Assembly: GCA_025800395.1 (NCBI GenBank)
Contig: JAOXRU010000119.1
Location: forward strand, 62,001-126,000
DNA length: 64,000 nt
Origin: Flavobacteriaceae bacterium
GTDB taxonomy: Bacteria; Bacteroidota; Bacteroidia; Flavobacteriales; Flavobacteriaceae
Reading direction: 5' to 3'
Shown here: positions 17,139-26,556 of the stretch, one piece after another
Numbering within the stretch: position 1 is the stretch's first letter
Layout: each line of letters opens with the position of its first letter
Notes under the pieces: generated by a model
Told to the model about the DNA's origin: nothing
Database searches by the model: none
Seen by the model: the letters and a program-made list of their open reading frames with translations, nothing else
Program-made: the position numbers and the translations under genes

Positions 17139-19565
17139 ATGAAAATATCATATAACTGGCTTAAACAATTTCTTCATCTGGATTGGGATGCAGAAAAAGC
17201 AGGAGAATTATTAACCGACCTAGGTCTTGAAGTAGAAGGCATTCAATCCTTTGAATCAATAAAAGGAGGTTTGAAAGGTGTGGTTGTTGGACATATAACC
17301 GAATGTAACCAGCACCCCAATGCCGATAGGCTAAAACTCACCAAAGTAGATGTAGGAGAAAATCAAATCCTTCAAGTGGTATGCGGGGCACCCAATGTAG
17401 CTGCAGGACAAAAAGTAGCTGTTGCCACTATTGGGACCAAATTATACAATGCGGAAGGAGAAGAATGGGTTATAAAAAAGGGAAAGATACGAGGCGAAGT
17501 CAGTGAGGGAATGCTCTGTGCCGAAGACGAGCTTGGCCTAGGAGAAAGTCATGATGGTATCATGGTTTTGGATTCGAAGCTCAAACCAGGAACACCCTGT
17601 GCAACACTTTTTGAAGTAGAAACAGATCAGGTTTTTGAAATAGGACTTACCCCCAACAGAGCAGACGCTATGAGTCATCATGGCGTTGCTAGAGACCTAA
17701 AGGCAGGATTGATGCACCAAGACATCACTCTAGAACTCATTACCCCTTCTGCCTCCAATTTTGGCGTAGACGTACGTACCAAAAGGGTTGAAATAAAAGT
17801 AGAAAACCCAGAGTTGGCGCCACGATACTGCGGCATCACCATTTCCGATGTGAAAGTTGCCTCCTCTCCGGCATGGCTGCAAAACAGACTAAAAGCAATT
17901 GGATTGGCACCTATCAACAATGTAGTGGATATCACCAACTATGTGCTGCACGAACTAGGTCAGCCTTTACATGCTTTTGATCTCAACAAAATAAACAGCA
18001 ACAAAGTACATGTAAAAACCTTACCAAAAGGCAGCAAATTTGTTACCTTAGACGGTATAGAAAGAGAATTACACGAAGAAGATCTGATGATATGTGATGC
18101 AGACAAGCCTATGTGTATTGCTGGAGTATTTGGAGGCATGCACTCTGGAATCACAGAAAACAGTACCGAGGTCTTTTTGGAGAGTGCCTATTTTGATCCT
18201 GTTAGCGTTCGAAAAACAGCAAAAAGACACGGGCTTAATACCGATGCTTCTTTCCGATTCGAACGCGGTATTAATATCGAAATGTGCGATTATGCCTTGC
18301 GAAGAGCAGCCCTTATGATCAAAGAAATTGCAGGAGGCACAATCAGCAGCGACCTCAAGGATTTATACCCCAAAAAATTTGATGACTTTCAGGTGTTTTT
18401 ACATTTCGAAAAAGTGTCCAAACTCATTGGTCAGGATATCGATAGAGAAATTATTAAATCGATACTAACCTCTTTGGAGATAAAAGTAAACAATATTACC
18501 GAATCTGGCATAGGACTCACCATCCCTTCCTATCGAGTGGATGTACAAAGAGAGGCTGATGTGATTGAAGAGATTTTGCGGGTATACGGATATAACCAAA
18601 TTGAAATAAGTTCCAAACTCAATGCTTCCATAGCGAGTACAACACGACTCGAAGACTATAAACTCCAAGATATCATAGGCAACCAATTGGTTTCTCAAGG
18701 ATTTTATGAAATTTTGGCCAACAGTCTCAGCAACCCCGATTATATCGAACATCTTGAAGACCTCGATAAGGCACACAATGTAAAAATTATTAATCCTTTG
18801 AGTTCCGATCTTGCGATTCTAAGACGCAGTATGCTGTTTTCGGGATTGGAAGCTATCGCTCATAATATCAATCGCAAACAATCCAATTTGAGATTATTTG
18901 AGTTTGGAAAAAGCTATCACCACTACGGAGAAACAAGAGAAGAACAAAAGCATTTGTCTTTATACCTTACAGGAAATTTGATGGAAGAAAGTTGGAGACA
19001 AGCCAATCAGTCCTCAGACTTTTTCTACCTAAAGGGCATCCTAAAGAATATCTTTGACCGTTTGGGAATTAAAAAAATAAAAAGTGCTCCGGCAAAATCA
19101 ACAATCTATTCTGAAGGTCTTCGATATACTTGGAACAAGAAAAAACTGGTTGAGTTTGGGGTAGTTCGTTCCAAAATAGTAAAATCTTTTGGCATCAAAC
19201 AACAAGTATTGTTTGCAGATATCCACTGGGATGTGGTATTGGAAGCGGTACAACGTACCACTGTGAAATTTGAAGAAATATCCAAATTTCCTAGCGTGAG
19301 GAGAGATTTGGCATTGTTGTTAGACGAAAAAACAAGCTTTAACGATCTTCACATGGCTGCCATGCAGACGGAAAAACAGTTTCTAACCAATATCGATTTG
19401 TTCGACGTTTATACTGGAGACAATCTACCAGCTGGTAAAAAGAGCTATGCGTTGAGTTTTATTTTGGAAAACCCCAAAGCTACGCTTACCGATAAACAGA
19501 TAGACAAAATCATGACGAAACTTCAAAACAGTTTTCAGAAACAATTTGAAGCAGAAATACGGTAG
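17139..19565 (+). CDS. pheT: Phenylalanine-tRNA ligase beta subunit
   Basis: An 808-residue cytoplasmic subunit of the (alpha-beta)2 enzyme that charges tRNA-Phe. In order: the N-terminal start MKISYNWLKQFLHLDWD; a tRNA-binding EMAP-like domain around residues 45-150 (VVVGHITECNQHPNADRLKLTKVDVG, CGAPNVAAGQKVAVA); the B3/4 editing domain; the B5 domain; a core with DASFRFERG; and a C-terminal FDX-ACB anticodon domain (FPSVRRDLALLLD to the end). The length is typical. The alpha-subunit gene pheS is not adjacent, as is common in this phylum. Convergent with the ABC-F gene across 64 bases. Confidence 0.97.
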   Translation: MKISYNWLKQFLHLDWDAEKAGELLTDLGLEVEGIQSFESIKGGLKGVVVGHITECNQHPNADRLKLTKVDVGENQILQVVCGAPNVAAGQKVAVATIGTKLYNAEGEEWVIKKGKIRGEVSEGMLCAEDELGLGESHDGIMVLDSKLKPGTPCATLFEVETDQVFEIGLTPNRADAMSHHGVARDLKAGLMHQDITLELITPSASNFGVDVRTKRVEIKVENPELAPRYCGITISDVKVASSPAWLQNRLKAIGLAPINNVVDITNYVLHELGQPLHAFDLNKINSNKVHVKTLPKGSKFVTLDGIERELHEEDLMICDADKPMCIAGVFGGMHSGITENSTEVFLESAYFDPVSVRKTAKRHGLNTDASFRFERGINIEMCDYALRRAALMIKEIAGGTISSDLKDLYPKKFDDFQVFLHFEKVSKLIGQDIDREIIKSILTSLEIKVNNITESGIGLTIPSYRVDVQREADVIEEILRVYGYNQIEISSKLNASIASTTRLEDYKLQDIIGNQLVSQGFYEILANSLSNPDYIEHLEDLDKAHNVKIINPLSSDLAILRRSMLFSGLEAIAHNINRKQSNLRLFEFGKSYHHYGETREEQKHLSLYLTGNLMEESWRQANQSSDFFYLKGILKNIFDRLGIKKIKSAPAKSTIYSEGLRYTWNKKKLVEFGVVRSKIVKSFGIKQQVLFADIHWDVVLEAVQRTTVKFEEISKFPSVRRDLALLLDEKTSFNDLHMAAMQTEKQFLTNIDLFDVYTGDNLPAGKKSYALSFILENPKATLTDKQIDKIMTKLQNSFQKQFEAEIR

Positions 19566-19629
19566 TGTCCTCCATTGGCCTACAATACCATTTCTAGTTT
19601 AAAATCACCCCAATAAATAGCACTTTTTA

Positions 19630-21249
19630 CTAGCGCTGGTACATTTTTGTACGTTGCTCTTTGATGCTCTCGTTTTCCATATAATCGTCGAAAGTCAGAT
19701 AGCGATCGATCACCCCATTTGGTGTAAGTTCTATGATACGATTGGCAACAGTTTGTGCAAACTCATGATCGTGGGTAGTAAACATCACAGTTCCCTTAAA
19801 CTGCTTCAGAGAGTTGTTGAAAGCCGTAATACTTTCTAGATCGAGGTGATTTGTAGGCTCGTCTAGCATGACTACATTTGCTCGAAGCATCATCATTCGA
19901 CTTAGCATACAACGCACTTTTTCCCCACCCGAAAGCACTCTTCCGGTTTTTAGAGCTTCCTCTCCGCTAAATAGCATTTTCCCCAAAAAGCCACGAACAT
20001 AAACTTCCTCTCTTTCCTCTTCCGTAGTTGCCCATTGACGCAACCAATCTACCAAAGTAAGATCGTTGTCAAAAAACTCAGAATTCTCTACTGGAAGATA
20101 CGACTGGGTAGTGGTAACTCCCCATTTGTAAGATCCGGCCTCAGCTGGCAGTCTATCGTTGATGATTTCATAAAAAGCAGATGTCGCTCTCGAATCTTTG
20201 GAAATAAGCGCCACCTTATCTCCTTTGGCTAGGTTGATATCTATGTTTTTGAATAACAGCTCTCCTTCCAAGGAAGTCTGCAAGCCTTCCACATGCAAAA
20301 TTTGATCTCCTGCGTCTCTTTCTTGCTCAAAAATGATAGCGGGATATCTTCTACTCGATGGCTTGATATCTTCAACTTTTAGCTTTTCCAACATTTTTTT
20401 TCGTGAAGTAGCTTGTTTACTCTTTGCCACATTGGCGCTAAAACGTGAAATAAACTCTTGTAATTCTTTTGCCTTTTCCTCCGCTTTTTTATTCTGTTGT
20501 GCACGTTGTCTTGCTGCCAATTGGCTGCTTTCGTACCAGAATGTATAATTACCCGAATAATGGTTTATTTTACCAAAATCGATATCTGAAATATGTGTGC
20601 AAACCGCATCCAAAAAGTGACGGTCGTGCGAAACTACTATTACTGTATTATCGTAATTTGCCAAAAAAGTTTCGAGCCAAGAGATGGTTTCAAAATCCAA
20701 GTCGTTGGTCGGCTCATCCATTATCAACACATCCGGATTACCAAAAAGCGCTTGCGCCAATAAGACACGAACCTTTAACTTTCCGTCGAGGTCGGACATA
20801 TTGGTATAATGAAAGTCTTCTTTTATTCCCAAGTTGGACAATAAGGCAGCTGCACTGCTATCGGCATTCCACCCATCCATTTCTTCAAACTGCACTTGCA
20901 ATTCTCCAATCTTTTCTGCGTTTTGGTCTGTATAGTCTGCATATAGCGCATCTATTTCTTTTTTGATCGCATGCAATGGCTTGTTCCCCATTAGCACAGT
21001 TTCCAAAACAGGATGCTCGTCATACGCATAATGATCTTGTTCTAAAACAGACATACGTTTACTTGGCTCCAGATGTACATGACCAGAAGTCGCTTCGAAT
21101 TTGCCCGCTAGGATTTTTAAAAATGTAGATTTTCCTGCACCATTTGCACCAATAACACCATAGCAATTTCCTTGGGTAAAGGTTACATTTACTTCATCAA
21201 ACAAAACACGTTTGCCAAATTGTACAGATAAGTTAGAAACAGATAACAT
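19630..21249 (-). CDS. ABC-F family ATPase (YbiT-like) with degenerate second Walker A
   Basis: A 539-residue soluble protein with two ATP-binding cassettes and no membrane segment, thus an ABC-F ribosome-associated factor. NBD1 has Walker A GANGAGKST (34-42), a weak signature MSDLDGKLKVR, Walker B with DEPTNDLD and the SHDRHFLD switch. The linker at about 240-300 is charged and helical. NBD2 has ISKDSRATSA (349-358) where a Walker A GxxGxGKS should be, so the P-loop Gly and Lys are missing. It keeps LSGGEKVR and DEPTNHLD. Such a second site appears in flavobacterial relatives as I recall them. Resistance is not implied by the sequence. Confidence 0.92.
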   Translation of the reverse strand: MLSVSNLSVQFGKRVLFDEVNVTFTQGNCYGVIGANGAGKSTFLKILAGKFEATSGHVHLEPSKRMSVLEQDHYAYDEHPVLETVLMGNKPLHAIKKEIDALYADYTDQNAEKIGELQVQFEEMDGWNADSSAAALLSNLGIKEDFHYTNMSDLDGKLKVRVLLAQALFGNPDVLIMDEPTNDLDFETISWLETFLANYDNTVIVVSHDRHFLDAVCTHISDIDFGKINHYSGNYTFWYESSQLAARQRAQQNKKAEEKAKELQEFISRFSANVAKSKQATSRKKMLEKLKVEDIKPSSRRYPAIIFEQERDAGDQILHVEGLQTSLEGELLFKNIDINLAKGDKVALISKDSRATSAFYEIINDRLPAEAGSYKWGVTTTQSYLPVENSEFFDNDLTLVDWLRQWATTEEEREEVYVRGFLGKMLFSGEEALKTGRVLSGGEKVRCMLSRMMMLRANVVMLDEPTNHLDLESITAFNNSLKQFKGTVMFTTHDHEFAQTVANRIIELTPNGVIDRYLTFDDYMENESIKEQRTKMYQR

Positions 21250-21395
21250 AAATGCCGTAGATTATTTTTTTTGCAAAAGTAACAAAATTATTGGCTTAAA
21301 TTCACACATATTTAAGGCTTTTATGTATTTATTTAACTAGGTCTTAACAAGCTAAAAAAGGGGAGTTTGCTACATTTGCTTCAAGACCGTTGCCT

Positions 21396-22808
21396 ATGCA
21401 TAAAATTTTACGCTTTTTTATACTTAGTGTACTTTTTACAAGTTGTGTATCTAAAGAGAATAATACTACAACATATTTTGGTGGTGCCATCATCAATCCA
21501 ACGAGCAACAGCATCCGTTTATACAAAGATGAGAAACTCATCGATTCTGTTCGTCTTGGACAGGACAATACTTTTCTATTTCAACTACAAGATATTCAAG
21601 ATGGTATTTACCATTTTAATCACGACCCTCAGTATCAGTACGTATACCTCAAAAGCGGAGACAGTCTTATGGCTAGGCTTAATACCATAGAGTTTGATGA
21701 GTCTTTGGTTTTTTCGGGAGATAGTGACATCCTCAACAACTATTTGTTACAAATGTTTTTGCAAACCGAAAAAGAAAATCATTTGATAAAGAGTTGGTAT
21801 CCCCAGCCTGCTGAGGTTTTTTTGAAGCGAGTAGATAGTCTAACGCAGATTAAATACGCTTTTTTACAGGAATTGCTGCAAGAAAATCAATTTACCACAA
21901 GGGAAAAGCAACTCATGGATATTGCTACCAATTATCATACTTATTACCACAAAGAGTATTACCCTTATATGCACCAAAAGAAGACCAACGCCAAGGATTT
22001 TCCAAAGTTGCCTGCACATTTTTACAACCACAGAAAGCATATTGGTTTTCATTGGGAAGAAATGGCGTATTTCAAACCCTATTATGACTATATGGGCAGC
22101 TTTTTTTTCAATAAAACCCTTACAGGTTGTATAATTCCTTGCGGGTTTAACTATCACTCCCATCAAGACCAATTGCACTATCACTTACATAAATTGAAAA
22201 TAATAGATAGTTTGGCCCACAACAAAACCGTTGCCAATCTTTTCACACATAAAACCACCAAGGAATATTTTTTTAAGGGAAATACCCCAAAAAACAACGA
22301 AATATTTTTCAAAAATTTTAAAGCCTTCAACGATGACGAAAGCCATCGCAAAGAGATTTTAGAAATCTATCACAATCTGCAGAGTCTACAAAGCGGTAAA
22401 CCTATCCCCAATTTAAAAGTACTCGACAGCTTACAAGAGAGCAAACAGCTATTTTCTCTAAGTAAAAATTCTCCGACTGTATACTATTTTTGGTCCACCA
22501 GATACAGCGCACACACCAAGCGTGCAGTTCGCATCATTCGATCTCTAAAAACCAAATACCCTAACTATCAGTTTATAGGCATCTGTCTCAATTCGCCATT
22601 TATGGATTGGAAAATACATGTGAGTACCGCATTGTTTAGAAATACCAAACAGTATTTTTGTGAAGACTTTGATTTGTTTATCAACAAGCTCATGATATCC
22701 CACAAAAACAAAATCATCATTACCGACAAAGACGGCAATATAGTAGACGCTTTTTCCAATTTGAAAAGCGACAGATTGAGATTGGTACTCGATCATGTGG
22801 AACAATAA
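21396..22808 (+). CDS. Lipoprotein with thioredoxin-like C-terminal domain lacking the CxxC
   Basis: The frame can start at TTG 21390, but ATG 21396 gives MHKILRFFILSVLFTSC, a clean lipobox with Cys17, for 470 residues. The N-terminal part (about 25-110) resembles DUF4369-like beta domains of Bacteroidota TlpA proteins (GAIINPTSNSIRLYKDEKL, GIYHFNHDPQYQYVYLKSGDSL). A helical middle follows, then a thioredoxin-like fold from about 345 (PTVYYFWSTRYSAHTKRAV, YPNYQFIGICLNSP, IIITDKDGNIV). Where TlpA has WCxxC, this protein reads STRYSAHTK with no Cys. It is therefore unlikely to be a thiol oxidoreductase. No partner gene on the same strand. Confidence 0.8.
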   Translation: MHKILRFFILSVLFTSCVSKENNTTTYFGGAIINPTSNSIRLYKDEKLIDSVRLGQDNTFLFQLQDIQDGIYHFNHDPQYQYVYLKSGDSLMARLNTIEFDESLVFSGDSDILNNYLLQMFLQTEKENHLIKSWYPQPAEVFLKRVDSLTQIKYAFLQELLQENQFTTREKQLMDIATNYHTYYHKEYYPYMHQKKTNAKDFPKLPAHFYNHRKHIGFHWEEMAYFKPYYDYMGSFFFNKTLTGCIIPCGFNYHSHQDQLHYHLHKLKIIDSLAHNKTVANLFTHKTTKEYFFKGNTPKNNEIFFKNFKAFNDDESHRKEILEIYHNLQSLQSGKPIPNLKVLDSLQESKQLFSLSKNSPTVYYFWSTRYSAHTKRAVRIIRSLKTKYPNYQFIGICLNSPFMDWKIHVSTALFRNTKQYFCEDFDLFINKLMISHKNKIIITDKDGNIVDAFSNLKSDRLRLVLDHVEQ

Positions 22809-22834
22809 AGCCCCCTACTATTTACTACAAAAAA

Positions 22835-22872
22835 AGTCGTCTAAGATTCCTCAGACGACTCGTATTTTTTTT
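22835..22872. terminator. Bidirectional terminator
   Basis: AGTCGTCT at 22835-22842 pairs with AGACGACT at 22853-22860. It is preceded by an A-run and followed by a T-run, so it can terminate both the plus-strand lipoprotein gene and the minus-strand transaldolase-family gene. Confidence 0.85.
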
Positions 22873-22880
22873 CTACGGTT

Positions 22881-23537
22881 TTAGGCATTGCCCTTTTTAT
22901 AGTCGGCCAAGAATTTTTCTAAACCAATATCTGTAAGTGGATGTTTCAACAATCCTTTTATAGAAGAAAGTGGCCCTGTCATCACATCTGCTCCGATTTT
23001 TGCACAATCTACGATATGCATGGTATGCCTTACAGAAGCTGCCAATATTTCGGTTTCAAAACCAAAATTGTCGAATACCTGACGAATTTCGGCAATCAAA
23101 TTCAACCCATCGGTAGAGATATCGTCTAATCTACCAATAAAAGGAGAAACATAGGTCGCTCCTGCTTTGGCGGCCAACAGGGCTTGTCCAACAGAAAAGA
23201 CTAAAGTAACATTAGTTTTAATTCCTTTGGTCGAAAAATATTTTGCTGCTTTGATGCCATCTTCAATCAACGGAAGTTTTACCACAATTTTTGAATCTAG
23301 AGCAGCGAGTTCCTCTCCTTCTGCCACCATACCATCAAAATCTGTAGCAATAACTTCTGCAGAGACATCACCTTCTACCAATTCGCAAATTTTTAGATAG
23401 TGATCCAAGATGTTTTGTTTACCAGTAATGCCTTCTTTTGCCATCAATGAAGGATTGGTAGTTACTCCGTCTAAAACTCCAAGCTCTTGGGCCTCCTTTA
23501 TCTGTTCCAAGTTTGCAGTATCAATAAAAAATTTCAT
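22881..23537 (-). CDS. Transaldolase / fructose-6-phosphate aldolase family protein
   Basis: A 218-residue TIM-barrel enzyme of the short transaldolase group (TalC/MipB/Fsa). Motifs are [42 protein letters not shown] with the Schiff-base Lys, [33 protein letters not shown], and [27 protein letters not shown]. The group includes both true transaldolases and fructose-6-phosphate aldolases. The role is most likely in the non-oxidative pentose phosphate pathway, since the short form is often the only transaldolase in this phylum. A promoter-like pair lies directly upstream, inside the end of the SDR gene. Confidence 0.93.
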   Translation of the reverse strand: MKFFIDTANLEQIKEAQELGVLDGVTTNPSLMAKEGITGKQNILDHYLKICELVEGDVSAEVIATDFDGMVAEGEELAALDSKIVVKLPLIEDGIKAAKYFSTKGIKTNVTLVFSVGQALLAAKAGATYVSPFIGRLDDISTDGLNLIAEIRQVFDNFGFETEILAASVRHTMHIVDCAKIGADVMTGPLSSIKGLLKHPLTDIGLEKFLADYKKGNA

Positions 23538-23571
23538 GCAGTTCGTTTTATAGTTATTCTATTTAGCCTTG

Positions 23572-23603
23572 CAAAATTACAATTTATAATGCTTTGTCAA
23601 CAA
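23572..23603 (-). promoter_or_regulatory. Bacteroidota-type promoter for the transaldolase gene
   Basis: On the minus strand TTG (23600-23598, with a second TTG three bases further upstream) is followed 18 bases later by TAATTTTG (23579-23572). This fits TTG-N18..21-TAnnTTTG. It overlaps the 3' end of the SDR gene, so the transaldolase gene can be read independently. Confidence 0.5.
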
Positions 23604-24386
23604 TTTCTCATATACTTTATTAGGCAACAATCTTTTGAGCACTATCGAAAAGCGCTGCATAAAAGCACCAACGCTATAATGCGGTTTAGGTTTTTTGGTT
23701 TTCAATATTTTATATACTATTTTCCCTACCGCAATCGGGTCTCCGCCAGCATCTACATCTCGATCTATACTATGTAAGATTTGTTGGTACTCCTTTTGAT
23801 AAGGAGAGCCTTTTAGCACTGGGGTATGATATCTCCCTTGAGCGATATTGGTGGCAAAATCTCCAGGAGCCAGAGTACAAATTTTTACACCAAATTTTTT
23901 TGTTTCAATTCGAACAGCTTCGGTAATTAATTGTAGCGCACCCTTGGTGGCGCTATACACCCCTCTATACGGAGAGCCCATATAGCCAGCAATGGAAGTA
24001 ACATTTATGATATAGCCCGATTGTTGGTTTCGCATAATAGGCAAAACTGCTTTCATCATATTTATTGGCCCATAAAAGTTGGTTTGAAAGGCTTGCTCCA
24101 TTTCTTCATTGGGCGTTTCTTCTATAGCTCCTGTGATGCCGATACCAGCATTGTTGATGAGCACATCTATTTTTCCTTCAAGTTGCATCAAATGTGTCAG
24201 CACATCCTTTGCCGACTCTGGTTTGGTAACATCTAAAGGCAAAAGGGTAAAATCTTTAAAATCGGGTAGCCGATCTGGATTCCTACTTGTACCATAAACA
24301 CGGAAGTTTTTGTTTAACAAATATTTGCCAATGGCCAATCCAATACCTGAAGATCCTCCGGTTATCAGCACCACTTTTTTTTCCAT
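23577..24386 (-). CDS. Short-chain dehydrogenase/reductase
   Basis: The frame is open from 24425, but ATG at 24384-24386 gives MEKKVVLITGGSSGIGLAIG, the expected N-terminus of an SDR, for 269 residues. The Rossmann nucleotide-binding motif TGGSSGIG, the NNAGIG motif, the catalytic Ser in INVTSIAG and YSATK (YxxxK) are all visible. The sequence resembles broad-substrate classical SDRs, and neither substrate nor cofactor preference can be named. It lies between the SRP RNA gene upstream and the transaldolase gene downstream, all on the minus strand. Confidence 0.92.
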   Translation of the reverse strand: MEKKVVLITGGSSGIGLAIGKYLLNKNFRVYGTSRNPDRLPDFKDFTLLPLDVTKPESAKDVLTHLMQLEGKIDVLINNAGIGITGAIEETPNEEMEQAFQTNFYGPINMMKAVLPIMRNQQSGYIINVTSIAGYMGSPYRGVYSATKGALQLITEAVRIETKKFGVKICTLAPGDFATNIAQGRYHTPVLKGSPYQKEYQQILHSIDRDVDAGGDPIAVGKIVYKILKTKKPKPHYSVGAFMQRFSIVLKRLLPNKVYEKLLTKHYKL

Positions 24387-24430
24387 CTTTAAAAATTGTT
24401 TTAAAACCCTAAATGTGAAGCACAAAAAAA

Positions 24431-24524
24431 GGCAAGCTACCTACATCGCACTGCTACAACCTAATACCCTTGCTGCGTTCCCGCCCTGGGGGATTCAAAG
24501 GGAGCTAGTCGTGTAGGACTTGCC
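24431..24524 (-). ncRNA. ffs: Signal recognition particle RNA, small bacterial type
   Basis: The minus-strand transcript begins GGCAAGTCCTAC and ends GTAGGTAGCTTGCC, which pair to close a long hairpin of about 94 bases. The apical part carries CAGGGCGGGAACGCAGCAAGG, the conserved 4.5S domain IV pattern that binds Ffh (GGAA-type tetraloop region and A-rich internal loop side GCAGCA). A T-run follows the last base on the minus strand (24430-24424), acting as terminator. A perfect -7 box lies at the correct distance upstream. The RNA works with Ffh in co-translational targeting of membrane and exported proteins. Confidence 0.92.
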
Positions 24525-24529
24525 GGGCG

Positions 24530-24537
24530 CAAATATA
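24530..24537 (-). promoter_or_regulatory. -7 promoter box of the SRP RNA gene
   Basis: TATATTTG on the minus strand matches TAnnTTTG exactly and ends six bases before the first base of the SRP RNA, the right place for a -7 element. A clear -33 TTG at the usual distance was not found. Confidence 0.6.
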
Positions 24538-24610
24538 CAATGTTAAATTATTTCTACCATAAATTTAGAGTCATTTTTTTTAAATAACTTGCATAAAAAT
24601 ATCAAATTTC

Positions 24611-25654
24611 ATGAAAGGTATCCGTCTATTTTTATGTTTATCCCTCTATATCATAGTAGTAAGCTGTGGAAGCAATGGAAACAAAGACAATCGATTTAAA
24701 ATTCAAATTAAAGAGAAAGCAAATTCTATTGCATATAATCAAGAAATACATATTCAAATTAAAAACCCAAATGACATAGCTATAGATAAAGTAAACTACC
24801 AAATTCAAGGCAATAAATTAACTGTGTCCAATGGCAAAGTCAAAATTGCACCTACACTATTGGGTAAAACAGAAATAACTGCGACAGTGCATTATGGAGA
24901 ACAGATAGATACTTTAACTAAAAAGATAACTGTATTGAGCAATAAAGCACCAGAGTTGTTTACTTATGAAATTTTAAACACCTTCCCCCATGATGCCAAT
25001 GCTTACACCCAGGGCTTAGAATTTATTGGAGATCAATTGTATGAAAGTACTGGTCAATATGGGAAATCTAGTCTAAGAGAGGTGAATTTTGAAACTGGAG
25101 AAACCATCCAAAAAATAGCGTTAGACAAAACACTATTTGGAGAAGGCCTCACTATCCTAAATGATACAATTATTCAACTTACCTGGAAAAGTAATACCGG
25201 CTATATCTACAACAGAAGCGATCTAAAAAAATTAGCTAGTTTTTCGTACAACCAATCAAAAGAAGGATGGGGACTTTGCCATGACGACCAACACATATAT
25301 AAAAGCGATGGCTCTTCCAAAATATGGCTATTAGACAAAAAAACATTAAAGGAAAAATCTTTTATACAAACGGTAACCAACACATCTGTTTTCTCAAAAG
25401 CAAATGAACTAGAATTTGTGAACGGTAAAATATATGCAAACACTTACCTCAAAGACGGTGTAATGATCATCGACCCAAAAACAGGCGCTATCATAGGCGT
25501 AGTGGATTTGAGAGGACTCAAGAAAAAGGTAACCCAAACACCAAATATCGATGTATTGAACGGTATCGCTTATCACCACCAAAGAAAGAGCTTTTTTGTA
25601 ACGGGAAAAAACTGGGACAAAATGTTTGAAATACGTATCAAAACCAAGCAATAG
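24611..25654 (+). CDS. Glutaminyl-peptide cyclotransferase, lipoprotein
   Basis: A 347-residue exported lipoprotein (signal MKGIRLFLCLSLYIIVVSC, lipobox Cys19). An N-terminal Ig-like domain spans about 25-115. The rest is the plant/bacterial-type glutaminyl cyclase beta-propeller (family PF05096 as I recall it). Blocks are TFPHDANAYTQGLEF, LYESTGQYGKSSLREVN, LFGEGLTILNDTIIQLTWK, EGWGLCHDD, SDGSSKIWLLD, ANELEFVNGKIYANTY and LNGIAYHHQRKSFFVTGKNW. It would convert N-terminal Gln of exported proteins to pyroglutamate. That role is interesting because many exported proteins here have Gln right after the likely signal cleavage site. Its own terminator follows at 25710. Confidence 0.9.
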   Translation: MKGIRLFLCLSLYIIVVSCGSNGNKDNRFKIQIKEKANSIAYNQEIHIQIKNPNDIAIDKVNYQIQGNKLTVSNGKVKIAPTLLGKTEITATVHYGEQIDTLTKKITVLSNKAPELFTYEILNTFPHDANAYTQGLEFIGDQLYESTGQYGKSSLREVNFETGETIQKIALDKTLFGEGLTILNDTIIQLTWKSNTGYIYNRSDLKKLASFSYNQSKEGWGLCHDDQHIYKSDGSSKIWLLDKKTLKEKSFIQTVTNTSVFSKANELEFVNGKIYANTYLKDGVMIIDPKTGAIIGVVDLRGLKKKVTQTPNIDVLNGIAYHHQRKSFFVTGKNWDKMFEIRIKTKQ

Positions 25655-25709
25655 TCATCTTAAAGTCTTGCTTTAGCCTTTCTTTTGGCAAAACAAAAAA
25701 AATACCCAA

Positions 25710-25746
25710 AAACCTGTCTCATTTTCAAAAAGATAGGTCTTTTTCT
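25710..25746 (+). terminator. Rho-independent terminator after the glutaminyl cyclase gene
   Basis: AACCTGTCT and AGATAGGT pair, with one G-U pair, around an A/T-rich loop and are followed by TCTTTTTCTTT. This isolates the cyclase gene from the LytTR regulator. Confidence 0.65.
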
Positions 25747-25830
25747 TTAGTCTATTTGTTTAATTTGAGAATATTAATATCACTTATTTAAATTATAATA
25801 ACTAAATTTAGAAAAGTTTGGGACCTAAAC

Positions 25831-26556
25831 ATGGATTATACGTACACCATTATAGATAGTGATTTTGAAGCTTTGGATCGTCTAAAGAATTTACTAGACG
25901 GCATGGAGGAATTCAAATGCGTAGGCTTGGCCAGAACGAAAGAGGAAAGCCTCCACAGCATACTCAACCACCAACCTCGATTGCTGTATATAGATATGGA
26001 CAACCAACCAAACTTGAGAGAGCTACTATACGAACTTCGTCAACTGCAAATAAGCATACCTCATATTATCGGTTTTTCAAAAGATAAGACACTTGCCTAC
26101 AACGCCATCAAGGAAGGTTTTTTTGATTATTTATTAAAACCCATATCTGCCCTAGAATTAAAAAAAACACTGATTCGATACAAAAACCAATTCCCACTTA
26201 AAGCTCCTAAAATTCTTTGTTTAAAATCCTATAAAGACTATAGATATATAGATACTCGTGAGATCCTATACTTGCAGGCAGACAATAATGCGACAGATTT
26301 TATCTTAAAAAACGGAGAAATTATCAGTGCCTTTAAGACCTTAAAACACTTTCAAAATTTACTTCCAAAAAATTTCGTTCGCATACACAACAGCTATATC
26401 ATCAATCAGGATATGATCGCGCGTATTCATTATGGCAAATCGAAATTTGCAATGAAAAACAGCTCCACTTCCATCCCCTTTTCTAGAAGCTACAGAACCA
26501 ACGTAGATGGTTTGAAAAAATCGCTTACCAAATTGGCATTGCACTCTAGCCATTAA
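25831..26556 (+). CDS. LytTR-type response regulator
   Basis: A 241-residue DNA-binding regulator. Residues 1-120 are a receiver domain: TIIDSDFEAL acidic pocket, LLYIDMDNQP with the probable phosphoacceptor Asp55, FFDYLLKP with the conserved Lys. Residues of about 130-235 are a LytTR domain: YRYIDTREILYLQADNNATDFIL, FQNLLPKNFVRIHNSYIIN and IPFSRSYRTNV. The acidic pocket is weak, with SD in place of the usual DD. No LytS-type (5TM or 7TM His_kinase) partner is beside it, so it is an orphan in this window. LytTR regulators bind paired direct repeats, and a candidate set of repeats exists at 41188-41317. Confidence 0.92.
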   Translation: MDYTYTIIDSDFEALDRLKNLLDGMEEFKCVGLARTKEESLHSILNHQPRLLYIDMDNQPNLRELLYELRQLQISIPHIIGFSKDKTLAYNAIKEGFFDYLLKPISALELKKTLIRYKNQFPLKAPKILCLKSYKDYRYIDTREILYLQADNNATDFILKNGEIISAFKTLKHFQNLLPKNFVRIHNSYIINQDMIARIHYGKSKFAMKNSSTSIPFSRSYRTNVDGLKKSLTKLALHSSH

